Below are positions 28,456 to 40,395 of a stretch of DNA of 64,000 nt, piece after piece (within the stretch, counting starts at the first letter, position 1; the number at the start of each line of letters is the position of its first letter). Source of the stretch: Panorpa germanica (Eukaryota > Arthropoda > Insecta > Mecoptera > Panorpidae). The notes under the pieces are model-generated. The model made no database searches. It had not been told where the DNA came from and saw only the letters and a program-made list of their open reading frames with translations. Both the position numbers and the translations under genes were made by a program. Location: the NCBI GenBank assembly GCA_963678705.1, contig OY783211.1, positions 11,174,603 through 11,238,602 of the forward strand. Reading direction: 5' to 3'.

Positions 28456-29785
28456 TACCTATATGCAGATAAAATTGGCTCTCTAATACTGCGACCTTTA
28501 GCTTTGCCAATAGAATCTTTGAATTGTTTTGGATTACCACTTTTTCATGACAAAATGTCTACTTTAATGCCATTATGGCGAAAATATCTGCAGTTCATAC
28601 GTCCTTATTCTTAATATGGTCCACATGTACGTACATAAGACCACTCTACGTTCTACACGCAGTTGTATATTTCTCAAAACTTTGGGATAGATACAACTTC
28701 GTATTGAACGACTGCGGTTCTTCTTGTCTTTAAGATACCATAGACAGTGGATTACTAAGAGAGGAAAACGATACAAAATCTGAAATTCGTGTGTTGATTA
28801 AGAAGCATTGCTTTTTAATGGGAAAAAATATGGGTTTGACAAATGCAAAAAGATTTTTCCATTGTTTTGAAATTTCCAAAAGCAGCACCACTAAAACTAT
28901 TGTATCCCGTAAACTAATAGTCGAAATGTGATCAAATTTTGCAACATATCGCTTGAAGGTTGATACTATCTAAATATCAAATGAATTAATCAATAGTAGC
29001 GCCATCTATATGTCATCCTACGAACTCATTGAGTGATGTGTTAAGATCACATTTCGTTTTACGGCAACATCTCTAAGGCCATATCTTTATTACAAACTTA
29101 ACCTATTGATAAAAAGATTAGTTCCAGATGCCACCACGACACCATCGCATTGAAACAGGCTGCAACTAGACTAGACTAAACGTTGTCCTAAAAACGAAAG
29201 GGTTACAAATTGCTGGATTATCATAATTAAAGAGAACGACCGAGATTTTCCAGTCAGTATATTTTTCTTTTTCTTTTTAGTTTACGTTTATCATGAAGAC
29301 AGGCGATAATAAATGTTGATGGTCGAATGAGATACAGAGTGGTGTGCTGTGGTATGCCGTGGTATTTTATTTGAGAATACCGTGCTGTATAATATCCAAA
29401 CTAAATAGCCTTTACTAGTTGTTCGCCAGACGAAAAACGATAAGTAAAGTGGTAGAGAGAAGAGGCGCCAGAAATAAAAATATAATAGACAGTAAATTAA
29501 ACAAATGTGCTACGATATATTATAGGGCATTGGGTCCTTATTCAATGGCTGGGTAAACGGTATCATTAGAGCAGTTCTGGACAATGTTAAGGGCTTATGT
29601 ACATATATAATAATGCACATAATGAAACATTACTTAAAACCAACGTATTTTGTTTTTAGATATTTTTAAACATCGAATTGACTGTTATATTTTTCACTTT
29701 TTACACTTTCTTTTCACTATTCGATTTTTTGTGTTGTCTATAATTAATTAATAAGCACCTGTCTTCTGTTTTATACGATATCTAA

Positions 29786-29870
29786 TTTTTTTTTTATATA
29801 TATAATTTCTCGGGCTTCCTAGGCACGTACCCTTTTATCGCCCTTAATAATATTCTATTTTAACTTTAAC
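29786..29870 (-). mobile_element. LINE 3' end fragment, same family as 39939
   Basis: The sequence TTTCTCGGGCTTCCTAGGCA (plus strand) and the following CCTTTTATCGCCC match 39952-39990 with few differences. It again begins with a T-run (A tail on the minus strand). Only the 3' UTR is kept: a severely 5'-truncated insertion. Confidence 0.6.
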
Positions 29871-30290
29871 TACAATATCTAATTCTAAGTTCCTATCCGG
29901 TTTTTTTTAAACCATTCTTTTAAACTATTTTTTAAAAATCATTTCAATTACTGATTTCTAAAATTTAAGACCAAAGAATCTACCTACTTGCTGCTCACTA
30001 AATACAAAACGGAAAATCAGATGTTCTCAGTAATTTTTTTACCTTACTTTCGATTTAATATTTACCAAAGTTTAGCATAACTTTTTAACAAAATCAGTAA
30101 ATAAATGTAAAAATATTTTTCTAATATATTAGTTTACAATCATACAATCTTGCATAAAAAAATGTAATTACGTCGAATTAAAGAATAATAGTTTATAAAC
30201 AATCTGACATTATTTTTAACCTAAAAGCGTTTATATAAAAAGTAAACATTTTTATGTTAAATAAACTAATAATAATGAATATAATAAGAA

Positions 30291-30560
30291 AGAAAGATTG
30301 GGAAGCGATTCAGTTTGGGAAACGAGGAGAAGGAAAACAGATACTGGACAAGGATGTGCATGGTGTGCGGAACGGAGATAGAAACTTTGGAGTTTTCATG
30401 TAAGAAAAAGGTAATAAGCGAAAAGAGTATTGGGTAGTTATTAAATGGTGGCAGTGAAGGGAAGAGGTGGATGGCGGAGATAGAGTAAAGGAACGAGGAA
30501 AGAGAAGGAGCAGTACCAGTTTTGTTTTTATTTTCATAAGGATTTTTTTTTTCTTTTGGA
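30291..30560 (+). mobile_element. Degraded LINE ORF2 C-terminus
   Basis: A purine-rich plus-strand frame reads NEEKENRYWTRMCMVCGTEI, followed by ETLEF and, after a stop, GKRWMAEIE. The CxxCG-(E)ETLE pattern is the C-terminal zinc knuckle seen in many insect R1/I-type LINEs. Two or more stops break the frame, so it is an old copy. The family is not certain. Confidence 0.45.
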
Positions 30561-32113
30561 AGGAGTGAGAATGTTTAGATTTAATATAGATCAAAATTGA
30601 ATTAGGCACAATGATATGTAAATAAATGAGTTAAGGCACAAGAAAGTAGTGCCAAATAGCAAAAACATTAAAATAAAATAATAAAGACCCAACTAAGTTC
30701 TTAAAAGTTATATTAGAACCCAATTTGAAAATCTTTGACAATCATCAGTTCCAACACCTTTTAAGAACGCAATAAATTTCAAACTTTACAATTCTTTTTG
30801 CAGCATTGACATTTGCTTACCCCTGTTGAGAGATATGAACTGAAAAAATTATAAGTTATAGTGTAAAATCCGACAGCGCTAAGGTCTAGGTCAATGAAAA
30901 TAAACGAAATCATTTCACTGAGATATAAGAAAATTATGGAAACTTTTAAAGGTTAAGTTATAAGAAATAGGTTAACATAAAAAAATGTATAACTGATGCT
31001 CATCTATTTAAATAAAAACTAAGTAATATAATACACAAGGTGTCATCTAGCGGTACTGTTTGTACACTACGCAATTAGACACGCTAATTACAAAGTTTTT
31101 ACAGGTATTAACTATTCCTGGTGACCGGACTCATGCAGATGAGGGTAGGCAACCCCATTATAAAACGGGGAGACTTCACAACGAGATAAAGGTCTGTGCT
31201 GTTGTCAAAAAAAGATAGTAGAGGTGTTGGTGACATTATTCATAATTACTCCTGCGCACTGTACTAATAGATAGTTTTTTGAGAGAATTTACATATCTTT
31301 CTTTATATATAAAAATTCGGTCAAAAATAGTCGGTCGATTGACTTGAAATTTTAACACAATTAGAAATTGGTCAACTACATTCTGTTCTCCAGGAACAGG
31401 CGTAAGGCGTGTCGTTTTAATATCGATTTATTTAACAAACTGTAGTTTATAAAAATCTTGGTCATGTTTCTCTCGGAGAGTGTTAGCTGAATAATCAAGC
31501 CACTAAAATATAAGAATTTCGTTTGTTGATACAGCATTACTTTTTTATGGTGAAAAATGCCTTGAATATGTTTTAAAATTGGATCTAGCTCCTCTACTAA
31601 ACGCCAAATGAGAAATTGAGACACGAACGTACTAAGTCCGGTGAACAGACGGCTTAATGGCGTCCGACACGCATCACTTGTCGTGGCGAAATGTTTGTTT
31701 TATCTCGCACGAACCAGACACATGAGCAAATAAATGATACAATAAGTAAGTGTGACGATGACGATGACAACGACGGGATCCTCCTAATCAATAGTTCGTT
31801 TGTCTCTCGTAATACGAGGACAAATGTCAAAACATCCAGCTTGTCTGTAGACTTGCAAGTGTCACCCAACGCTAAGCAACACTTACATAAATAGCCAAGA
31901 GCAATGGTTTTTACATACCTTGAGCCAATACTTTTCACATCCGACTTCAGATGCGCTCAGGCTACGAAAAAGCAATTATATCAAAGGTCAGACTTTACTT
32001 TTTCTTGAAGTGCTACAATTTTTTTTATTGTATCTAGTCAAACCGTTTCCTTTTTGGGAGTATGATAAATTTATGTTACTCGTCTATAGAAATAGTAAGA
32101 GCAACGTCCGTAA

Positions 32114-32340
32114 GCGAATTTTAAGCGGATGTATACGCGCTACTGCGCTTTACCTAACCGAACCCTGTAAATGTAATGAATCTCGCACACTGCAAGCGAC
32201 AAAGCCGCCCGAATACAGGCGTTACGTAGTTCTCATACTGGAACTGTATATACGCGAATTTTAACCAAGCGTATACATGCTACAATGCTAAACCTATTCG
32301 AACTTTGTAAATGCAATCAGCCGTCTCAGACTTGAAGTGA
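32114..32340. repeat. Diverged tandem duplication, 140-bp period
   Basis: GCGAATTTTAA at 32114 recurs at 32254, with downstream blocks (TGTATACGCGCTAC / CGTATACATGCTAC, CCTATTCGAAC-like, TGTAAATG-AAT) in order. The second unit is incomplete. The surrounding 31640-32340 is less AT-rich than average and has open frames on both strands, but none that I recognise. Confidence 0.55.
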
Positions 32341-35300
32341 TATGGAAGCGTCCTTTTCATAACAGTGGAGTATCGATAAAAATTAAAGTGAAAGTTTGCT
32401 CTCATGATAAATTATGTTAGTGCAAAACAACTCCAATACACCCGACGACGGTCCTAAAGATACCATGCACTTTTTGTAAGCATCAGAAGTGCCAAACCAT
32501 CTAATTTTTGATTAAAATCTGATCACTAAGATAATTTATATACATTCAATCCTTCGAAACGACTTCTTTAGAAGTGTTATCATCTAATACATCTGAAAAT
32601 CTTATGATATCTCTGATAATTCACTTCAGATAGATAGCAGTATAACACACTAAAATGAATCATAATATTTAATTCACTTTTTTTCATCCACAAACATCGA
32701 TATCTCGAAAACTGTGACACTTAATAACATATCCCAATATACTTGTATTATAAAATAGGGGGGAGGAAGGGGTTAATTAGAAAGATACGCAGAGCTACGT
32801 GAGCAACAATGAAACTGCTTAATTTTCTTAATCCCTTGTTTTTAAAGGAATGACCATTGGTTTCTTAGCTCTCATTAACTGCGAAAAGAAGTGTTGACCT
32901 TTTTTGAAGAGATGAGGACTGCATCAGACTACGTGGGGTGAGGAAGAGGGCATCCAAACAATCCAAAAATGGGACCACTTAGTTTATGGATGACCTCTTA
33001 TGCTTTGCTTCATAATATATTTTCAAAATCCATGTACACATGCTATAAAATATGTTGCAAATGACAAAGTTATAAATACTGGTGTGATAGATGACAAGTT
33101 TATTTATAATAGATTTACAAGTCGTTCACATTTCATAACGACTCATCATTCAATGTGATCCGAACCCAATGGACGTACAAAGTACTGTTTTGCGTAAGTA
33201 CATTATGAGAATTTGCGTTGCAATTTAAACTGAACTGAAATAACAATTGTCATGGAGATTTATTTGTCAAACAGAGACCAGTTGTATGTACTCATATTCA
33301 TGCTGTTTACTTTAAACAAAGTTACTCATTCATAACTAAAAGTACGAGTATTTGCACGTACTATCTGCTGTTATTGATGTTGCCTATATATAGGCGTCGC
33401 TATACATAATCCCATAAACTGTTTTTGTTTGTATATTTGTGTGTTGTTCATTTACGTTGTGTAGACATTTAATTATAAATGTCTATTTAAAGTCTTCATC
33501 AAAAATATTCGTTTATTTCAGTTTAAACCTATTAAATTAAGTTTTGCACTGTTTCTTTTTTATATTTATTTATTTATTTGCCTTGACTTTTATTCGTCAT
33601 AGCCACCATCAAACATTTTTTATACATATTTTACAATTTATAATTCAGTTTTACAAATTTCTAAATATTTACTGTTGAAATCCAGGTTATAGGGTCCTTT
33701 AACAAAACCTGTAACACCATTTTAAATTTCGCACCGTTTATTAACTGTCATTGCAGTGACATTTGGCAGATATTGTATTTCATCACTAGCCTCACAGTTT
33801 GTACTTTGAATTAATATAAAACTATCAGCACTGTTCACGAAAATTTTGTGTTTTTCTGTTGATTTAAAATGACACCTCTTGTTGAAAAACTCTATATTAA
33901 TATGGTTTCAACCTTTATTTTCACCTTTAACCTCAAGTTTCAACTTTTATATATTCAAGTTTTCCAATTTGAAAGACCTTGAGAAAACCTTATGTGGAGA
34001 AATTTTTGGACTTTTCTTGGTTAACTTCAAATATCTCGGCATTGGTTGGTTTTAGTGCTTCAGTAGTTATTATCAATTTTAAAGAGGATAAAATTTTGAA
34101 CAAATTTCTCCTTCGTAACTTTTCTTTAAGTCCAATAGCAAACGCGCTACAGCGGCCGGAGAATGGAACATTTTTTCTAAGTTGGCGAAAAAAACATAAA
34201 CTCAGTTTTCTAAAATAATTACTCATTATTGGAGTGATAATATACCAATGGTGCCAACTGATCTTATTTCATTGGCAAGACTCCCCATATAAGAGGTCCA
34301 TTCCGATATTACAAATCCAGGTATTTAAGCGAGCATAAGAGTACTACAGAGAGGCGCCAAAAACCTTTTTGACTAGGTATATAGTAGTTCTTGTGTGATA
34401 TTGAATTGAGGGTGATATAAATAATTATGACTGTAATTATGTAGTTCGAATTGAAAGCAAGAAGCAGACTACGTGAAAAGGGATTTACAATATATCAGTA
34501 GACCATGTTTTGTTAATCAATATAAATTTATTAGCAGTTTAAATAACTGACCTGTATATAAGATTATGCTCTAAACACTCCAGCATTAAATAAACATTAA
34601 GACACCATTGAAGTTGACATTACCATACGAACAACATCAAATATATATAAAGTGATACAATCCTGACGCAATTATATCACTGGGACTATTACATCGGTTC
34701 ATAAACCCCAAGATATTCCAACATTTAGATGTGCGTGGAGATTAAGATTCCTAATTAGCTGGCTGCTTAATGTGGAAGTCTAGTGTCTGTCAACTTGCAG
34801 CATTCTCCACTAGCGCTGGTACGACTACATTAAACAAAGCATCCACGCAGAATAATTAATATTGGACTTAAGAACAATATTCTCTTGCTACAACGAATAG
34901 GGAAGGGGAGGTATCCATAGGCGTCTATGGGCAGTACTTCTTGAAATATACTCTACAAGTTATATACTATTTAAAAAGAAAATGGCAAGAAAATTAGAAT
35001 TAGTCCGAGTTCAATTTAATGCGGTGCTTATAATTTTAATATTTTATGTTATGGAACTATTTTCATTTGTAAATTTCCAGGCCTCACATAAATAAGGCGT
35101 GGGTATATTTAAAATATTCCATCTGAAAATCAATTTCCTAAACTTTGTCAAGTAAACGCGTAATTTCTTATAATTTGTCAAAACAACTTCTGTAAGCGCT
35201 CTTCTACACCCGTAAGCTGTGTGGTATCCATGTACCCCAGGGTGTCACCGCCTATGGTGATGGTTATTTTAGACATTACCTGTGGTTTAATATAATTATA

Positions 35301-35749
35301 ATTTTATGGTGTTGATATGGACCATTACTTTGAACAAAAACAAGAGATTGTGTTCGGGATAATGAAGTTGCCAAATGGTAAATAGTAATTACAAGTTGTA
35401 AACATCAATCCTAGCGTCTGACGTCATCAACCTTTAATCCAGTAGTTCTTCACCGGTGCTACGTACGTGTAGCACTATCACTGTTCAATTATTTTTTAAA
35501 TAGTTACAATATATTAGGCCAATGCCTAATTATTACAGCTTTTTATTCTTTAAAAACGGATTTTTTGGTTTATATTTTTCATAACAATAATCTTATATTT
35601 TCAGATAGTGAAAAGGCGTATCGATTTTCGATCCATTTTTGCTCAATTATGGTAAACATTTCGAGAAATGTTGGAAGGCAGTGTTGTTTGTTTTTGGCAA
35701 AGAAACAATCGAAAAAATCCAAGTTAAAAGATTGTTAAGGAGTTCAATC

Positions 35750-36717
35750 GGGATGAAGAAAGAAGAAGTCGACCATCAATGTTTAAGACCCCTGAATGAA
35801 TACCCCTTCCCCACACACACACACAAACTGTCCGACACCAACCAATATTATTGAAGATATTAACAGGTAAAACTATTTTTGTCACTTTAATTATTAAAGA
35901 GTTTATTCACCCTAAATATTTAGTAATCCTTAAATTGAAAGAACAAGAAACCTATTACACTTTCATATAATTTGAATATTAAATGTAATATCTGATTAGG
36001 ACGTCAATTTTTGGCTAGAGAAGGTTTTAATAGTTTAAGTTATCAAAAAAAAATCATCGAAATCGGAGTAGGATTGATCGGTTTCTTAATATTGCCTTTT
36101 TTAGGTCTAAGTTTCTTCCTCTAATATGGCAAACGAGAAAGTATGAAGGTCACAATTAGTCTAGAAGGTCAAAATTTTAAATACTAAACTTTCGTAAATA
36201 TTTTAATTTTTAGAAGAATTAAAGAATCAATCGAGATGTGTATCTATATCCAATAAATGGAAAGATGTTCAATCTGCACTGTATAAAGTTAATATCAAAG
36301 ATAAGTTACCTATCAAAATGTCAAATATTCAATCATTTTTATTCAATTCGCAATATTATAGAAGTTATTAACGACATCAGTTCACGACGTCATTGCTTTC
36401 TTCCCCATTACCACTTGTCAAACTTTACAATCACTAATAAACAACAGAAGTGTAAAAGAGATGCAAAATTAAACGTCAAAGCTATAACAGCTGTTGTGGC
36501 GACCCATAATGTTTCAGTATAATGACGTGGTAAAAACGAAAAATAAATAACATTACTTATTATATTCTAACAAGTTCGTGATGTCATCAACTACTAAGAA
36601 AACAACTATTAAATAAATTAAATAGATATATATCCGTCAACATACTTTTATTAACCAATATTTCAATGAAGAATTAAAAAACGGACCCCTGAAAAATCGG
36701 TGCACAACCCAATTCGA
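35750..36717. mobile_element. Third, longer diverged copy of the same MITE-like family
   Basis: The block at about 35850-35910 (GATATTAAC, then GTCACTTTAATTATTAAAG) matches 25895-25960. The right end at about 36672-36717 (CCCCTGAAAAATC, then CACAACCC) matches the ends of the other copies. The left limit is not sharp. The extra length suggests either a longer source element or an insertion within it. Confidence 0.4.
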
Positions 36718-38740
36718 ATTACCGCGATTTAGAAAAGATTAAGAAGCACTGTCTTAAGGTAATGTTAGACATAGAAGAGACGCAGACGGAGCTTGGAGCA
36801 ACCACAATGTGCTGCGAAGTAAACCAGGTTTATTAAAATTTTCTGACAGTTGAAATTAATGACAAACGGAATATTTTTACATAAACTTCTCATAAAGTAA
36901 ATATTATGCGATTACCCACGCATACGAGTATTTTGTTCATTTGCTGCAACGTCATGCTTAAAAAATATTAATCTTGAAGTTTTAAAACTCTTTTAATTTT
37001 CCTAAAATTCATGTACGTACACTGTAAAAACAATGGTCGAAGAAATGCTTTATTTTCCAATTAAACATCCGCATAATGCGCCACAGTGTATAACCCAATA
37101 TGTAGTCAAAAATAATTTGATAGTATATTTATAAACAATCAATAAAACAAATGACGCAGAGGTTTATGGGGTTTTCTTGGCGCCTATATTCAAATCTTTA
37201 TGGTTTAATAAACATAAATCACAGATTGTAGTTCTGCAAATACTATAAGTCAGTAGACAGCAACGCTGTAAACTAAATAGGTTGACAGGACGGTATAGGA
37301 TTCTATATTACCTACAATACTTTTTTTATTTTTATTTTTTGAATATTTTACGTATATTACGCAGTAAGTTTTATATTGTCCCTCTTAAAAAATCAAATAA
37401 GATACAGACACGATTTATTTATTGATGTGCAGTGACAGATTTAGGTCTATCGACGCCCAGGATCAGAAAGAAACTTTGAGGCCCCGCTAAAACAATGACA
37501 GAAAAAATAGAAAAACTTGTAAACCATTTTTTTATCCCCCACACCGCGAAATCAATAAAAATCTAGTCACAATTGTCTTCCAAGATGGGATCTGTTAAAA
37601 GCCTAGCTCCACCAGGAAGGCGCTTTATACATAAAATTTATTCACTTACATATTTCCAAAAACACCGCACAACTTCTCTGACAGACTAGTAATTATATTT
37701 TAATATTAATCTATATATTAAACTCTGTGAGTGATATATAAACACTCGAATAGAAATACTAGAGGAGAGAGAACTAACGGATCACGTATCGATAGCAGTT
37801 AACCTGTTGTTAACGGCTTGACATGAGGTGCTATAAGTGCTGCTGCGAATCAGGCGGCAGAGATATTGATTGCCAATTTACATTTACATTCCCATACGCG
37901 TAAAGTGAGTACGAGACAGGTTGTTACTCGTCAAACCGTGTTACAACGGATGGCTAAGTGTGAAACGAGACACCATGTGCGCCGGGTGGTAACATATCAG
38001 GCGTTACGTGAAATACTTCAACAGGCGCGAGATTCTATATTATGTTAGCAGTAAAGATTGTTATATTATTTGTTTTATAAAAGGGCTGTCTCACACTCCA
38101 ACAGACTACTTGCGACGACGAGATTTTCAGTAGGATCTATTCGAGTTGAGTCGCATTAGTAAACCTTATAATGAGATACACGTATAAAAAATGTAAAGGT
38201 GTCTGGTATCATCATTTATCATCTTTTATAAAAACATTTATAAATTAAATTTCTAACAATGAACTAAAGGAAATAAAAAGGAGAGAAAGGAGAAATACAG
38301 TTAAGAGTCAGACACGCTAAGATAATACATCAACGTCATTCAAAAAAGAGCACTCAACACAATGCAATACATGTAACAGTCAAAAAACAGAACAATAGTT
38401 ACAAATAATTTACAAAGTATATGCAGCCATCCGAGAAAAATGCAACATCAAAAGACATTTGCGATTAAATGATACAGTTACAATTGCAGGTCACGCTTTG
38501 CTGTGGCTCAGTCTGATATGAAATGAACGCTAAATAAAATATAAAAGACACACAGAAACATAGACGACGATCAACTGGAAAGAAATGAATTCGAATTTCG
38601 AAAACACGCGTGTATTCGAATGTAACGTTTTGTCAAAATTTCATGCAATCGACCGACTCCTTTTCTACCTTTGCGAGCACAAACATACGCAAGCTGAATT
38701 TTGATATACAATTGAAAAGAAGATATACTATTTAGAATTG

Positions 38741-38910
38741 TGACCCCTACTTTGTAACGTTTTATGGCACTTTTAACGGATTTTCAAAAAATATATATTT
38801 TCTAAATACAGCCCCAAGGTGTAGAACCAGTTTTGCACTTTAAGTGATTTACTTTAGCTGTGGGTAAATTTAAGTAGACGAATTTAGAAAATATAGAACA
38901 TTTAAAAATT
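38741..38910 (+). repeat. Dispersed repeat copy 1 (partner at about 43349-43500)
   Basis: A run of short blocks (CC-T-CTTTGTAA, GATTTTCAAAA, TTTTCTAAAT, CCAAGG-, GG-ACC) recurs in the same order at 43349-43480. Divergence is high and the family is unknown. Confidence 0.35.
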
Positions 38911-39938
38911 GTCAAACATTGACGGAGTAGGGCGGGTAAATAGAAATTTTCTCTAGATCTCTATTTTTATGTGCTCTCAGATTCCAGCAAATTCTACAGG
39001 TTTTAAAACACTTATAATAAATCCACTAAATCTTGTCAATGTTTTTTTAAGATTTCATTTCTAGCTATCTACATATAAATTTCACTTCAAAGTTGTACCT
39101 ATGTATTTTATATCACAAAGGATTGTCATGAGCCAAGCACGTCAGCACGTCAGCAGGTCTGCTGAACACAATAATTTAATTTCACGTAACAGTTTTATTA
39201 AACATAAACTATTTCCAAAAAAAAAACTAAGCAAATAAAGTTTTTTTCAAAGATTTATCTTCAAAGCCGAGTCTTCATGATATCAGCAAGTAAGGATAAG
39301 CCGCTACGACAAAGCATATGTCACTTTTATTTGTCTCGAACATGGATTATTTAACTCTAGGTAATATATTCGTTGTTTCAGTGACGTCGACAAGAATTTT
39401 AAAAGGGGGTTATAGTAAAACACGAAATAGTTAATTATAAAATTATTTAAACTTTGCTATATTGCTGTCACAAGTACATGTCATTAATGAGTACTTGCGT
39501 CACAAGCAGCACTTAACTTATTATTTTCTTAAATGCGTTCTCTGTTGATTCACGGAAAAAGGTGAGCTGAACGAGTTGTTGTTAAAGCGTGACACTGATC
39601 TACAATTTCAGTTTAAATACCTTGTCATATGCAAAAATTTAGTTTATTATAACCTAAAAGTAAACGTCAGATAATAATTGGCACGAAATTTTGGCCGTAA
39701 CTTAGACTTATACAAACTGACAGCCCAGTAAACAATATGGTCAAGTGTTCTTTTTTGAAATGTTTCTCTCATTTTTTTCGCATCAATGTCATCTTCATTT
39801 ATATTCTGATAGATGGAGTGGTTTCAGCATTTGTAGCCGAGACGCTGAACTGTAAATGAACTCTTTCATGACAACATACGCATCTTTAATATGATGGCAA
39901 AGTGACTCCAAAATATTTTCTGAGAACGGTCAACATTT

Positions 39939-40395
39939 TTTTTTTATATATAATTTCTCAGGCTTCCTAGGTACGTAGCCTTTTATCGCCCCTAATATTG
40001 TTCTGCTTCTGCTTATACTTTATATCCAGACAACAAGAATGATCTATTCATGGTTACTGCTGTTATAAATTTCGGGTTCTCAATCAAAAAGGCGGTGTTA
40101 ACAGGAAGCTTCTGCGAAGTCTGTAGCACCGCCCTTTGGAGTCTATTTCTTGCTATTGCTGTATTTTCACATTGCCACAGAATGTGGTCAGGATCTGCCT
40201 CCTCTTTACTACATTCGCATTTAGGGTTTGGAATGATTTTGTTTCTTGCTAGATATTTTGGAGCTTGGGCTTGAGGTCATTGTTATTAATCTTCTTGGCC
40301 ATTTTAGTTTGGCAAACCATGGCTTACGTTTCAGTACTGGTTGTACTTTATAAAATTCTCTACCGTTATCAAAATTATTCCACTTGTGTTGTCAA
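39939..40395 (-). mobile_element. 5'-truncated LINE (I/Jockey-R1 type) 3' end
   Basis: Read on the minus strand, a frame ending at the stop 40013-40015 encodes the end of a non-LTR retrotransposon ORF2: PKYLARNKI, then a C-x-C-x8-H-x4-C knuckle (CECSKEEADPDHILWQC), then a tail ending LLSGYKV. Upstream of about 40265 the similarity continues (KPWFAKLKWPRR) in another frame, so there is at least one frame break or small deletion. A 3' UTR and an A/T-rich tail lie at about 39939-40010. Copies of this UTR occur at 29786. Confidence 0.7.

Noticed and set aside
31654-32264. Overlapping open frames on both strands in a less AT-rich patch
   Set aside because: Frames on opposite strands compete, neither has a known motif, and part of the patch is a diverged 140-bp tandem duplication. 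Kept as a repeat only.
37866-38048. 60-codon frame rich in Arg, Gln and Val
   Set aside because: It looks more coding than its neighbours but no homologue is recognised and no flanking exon fits. Not called a gene.
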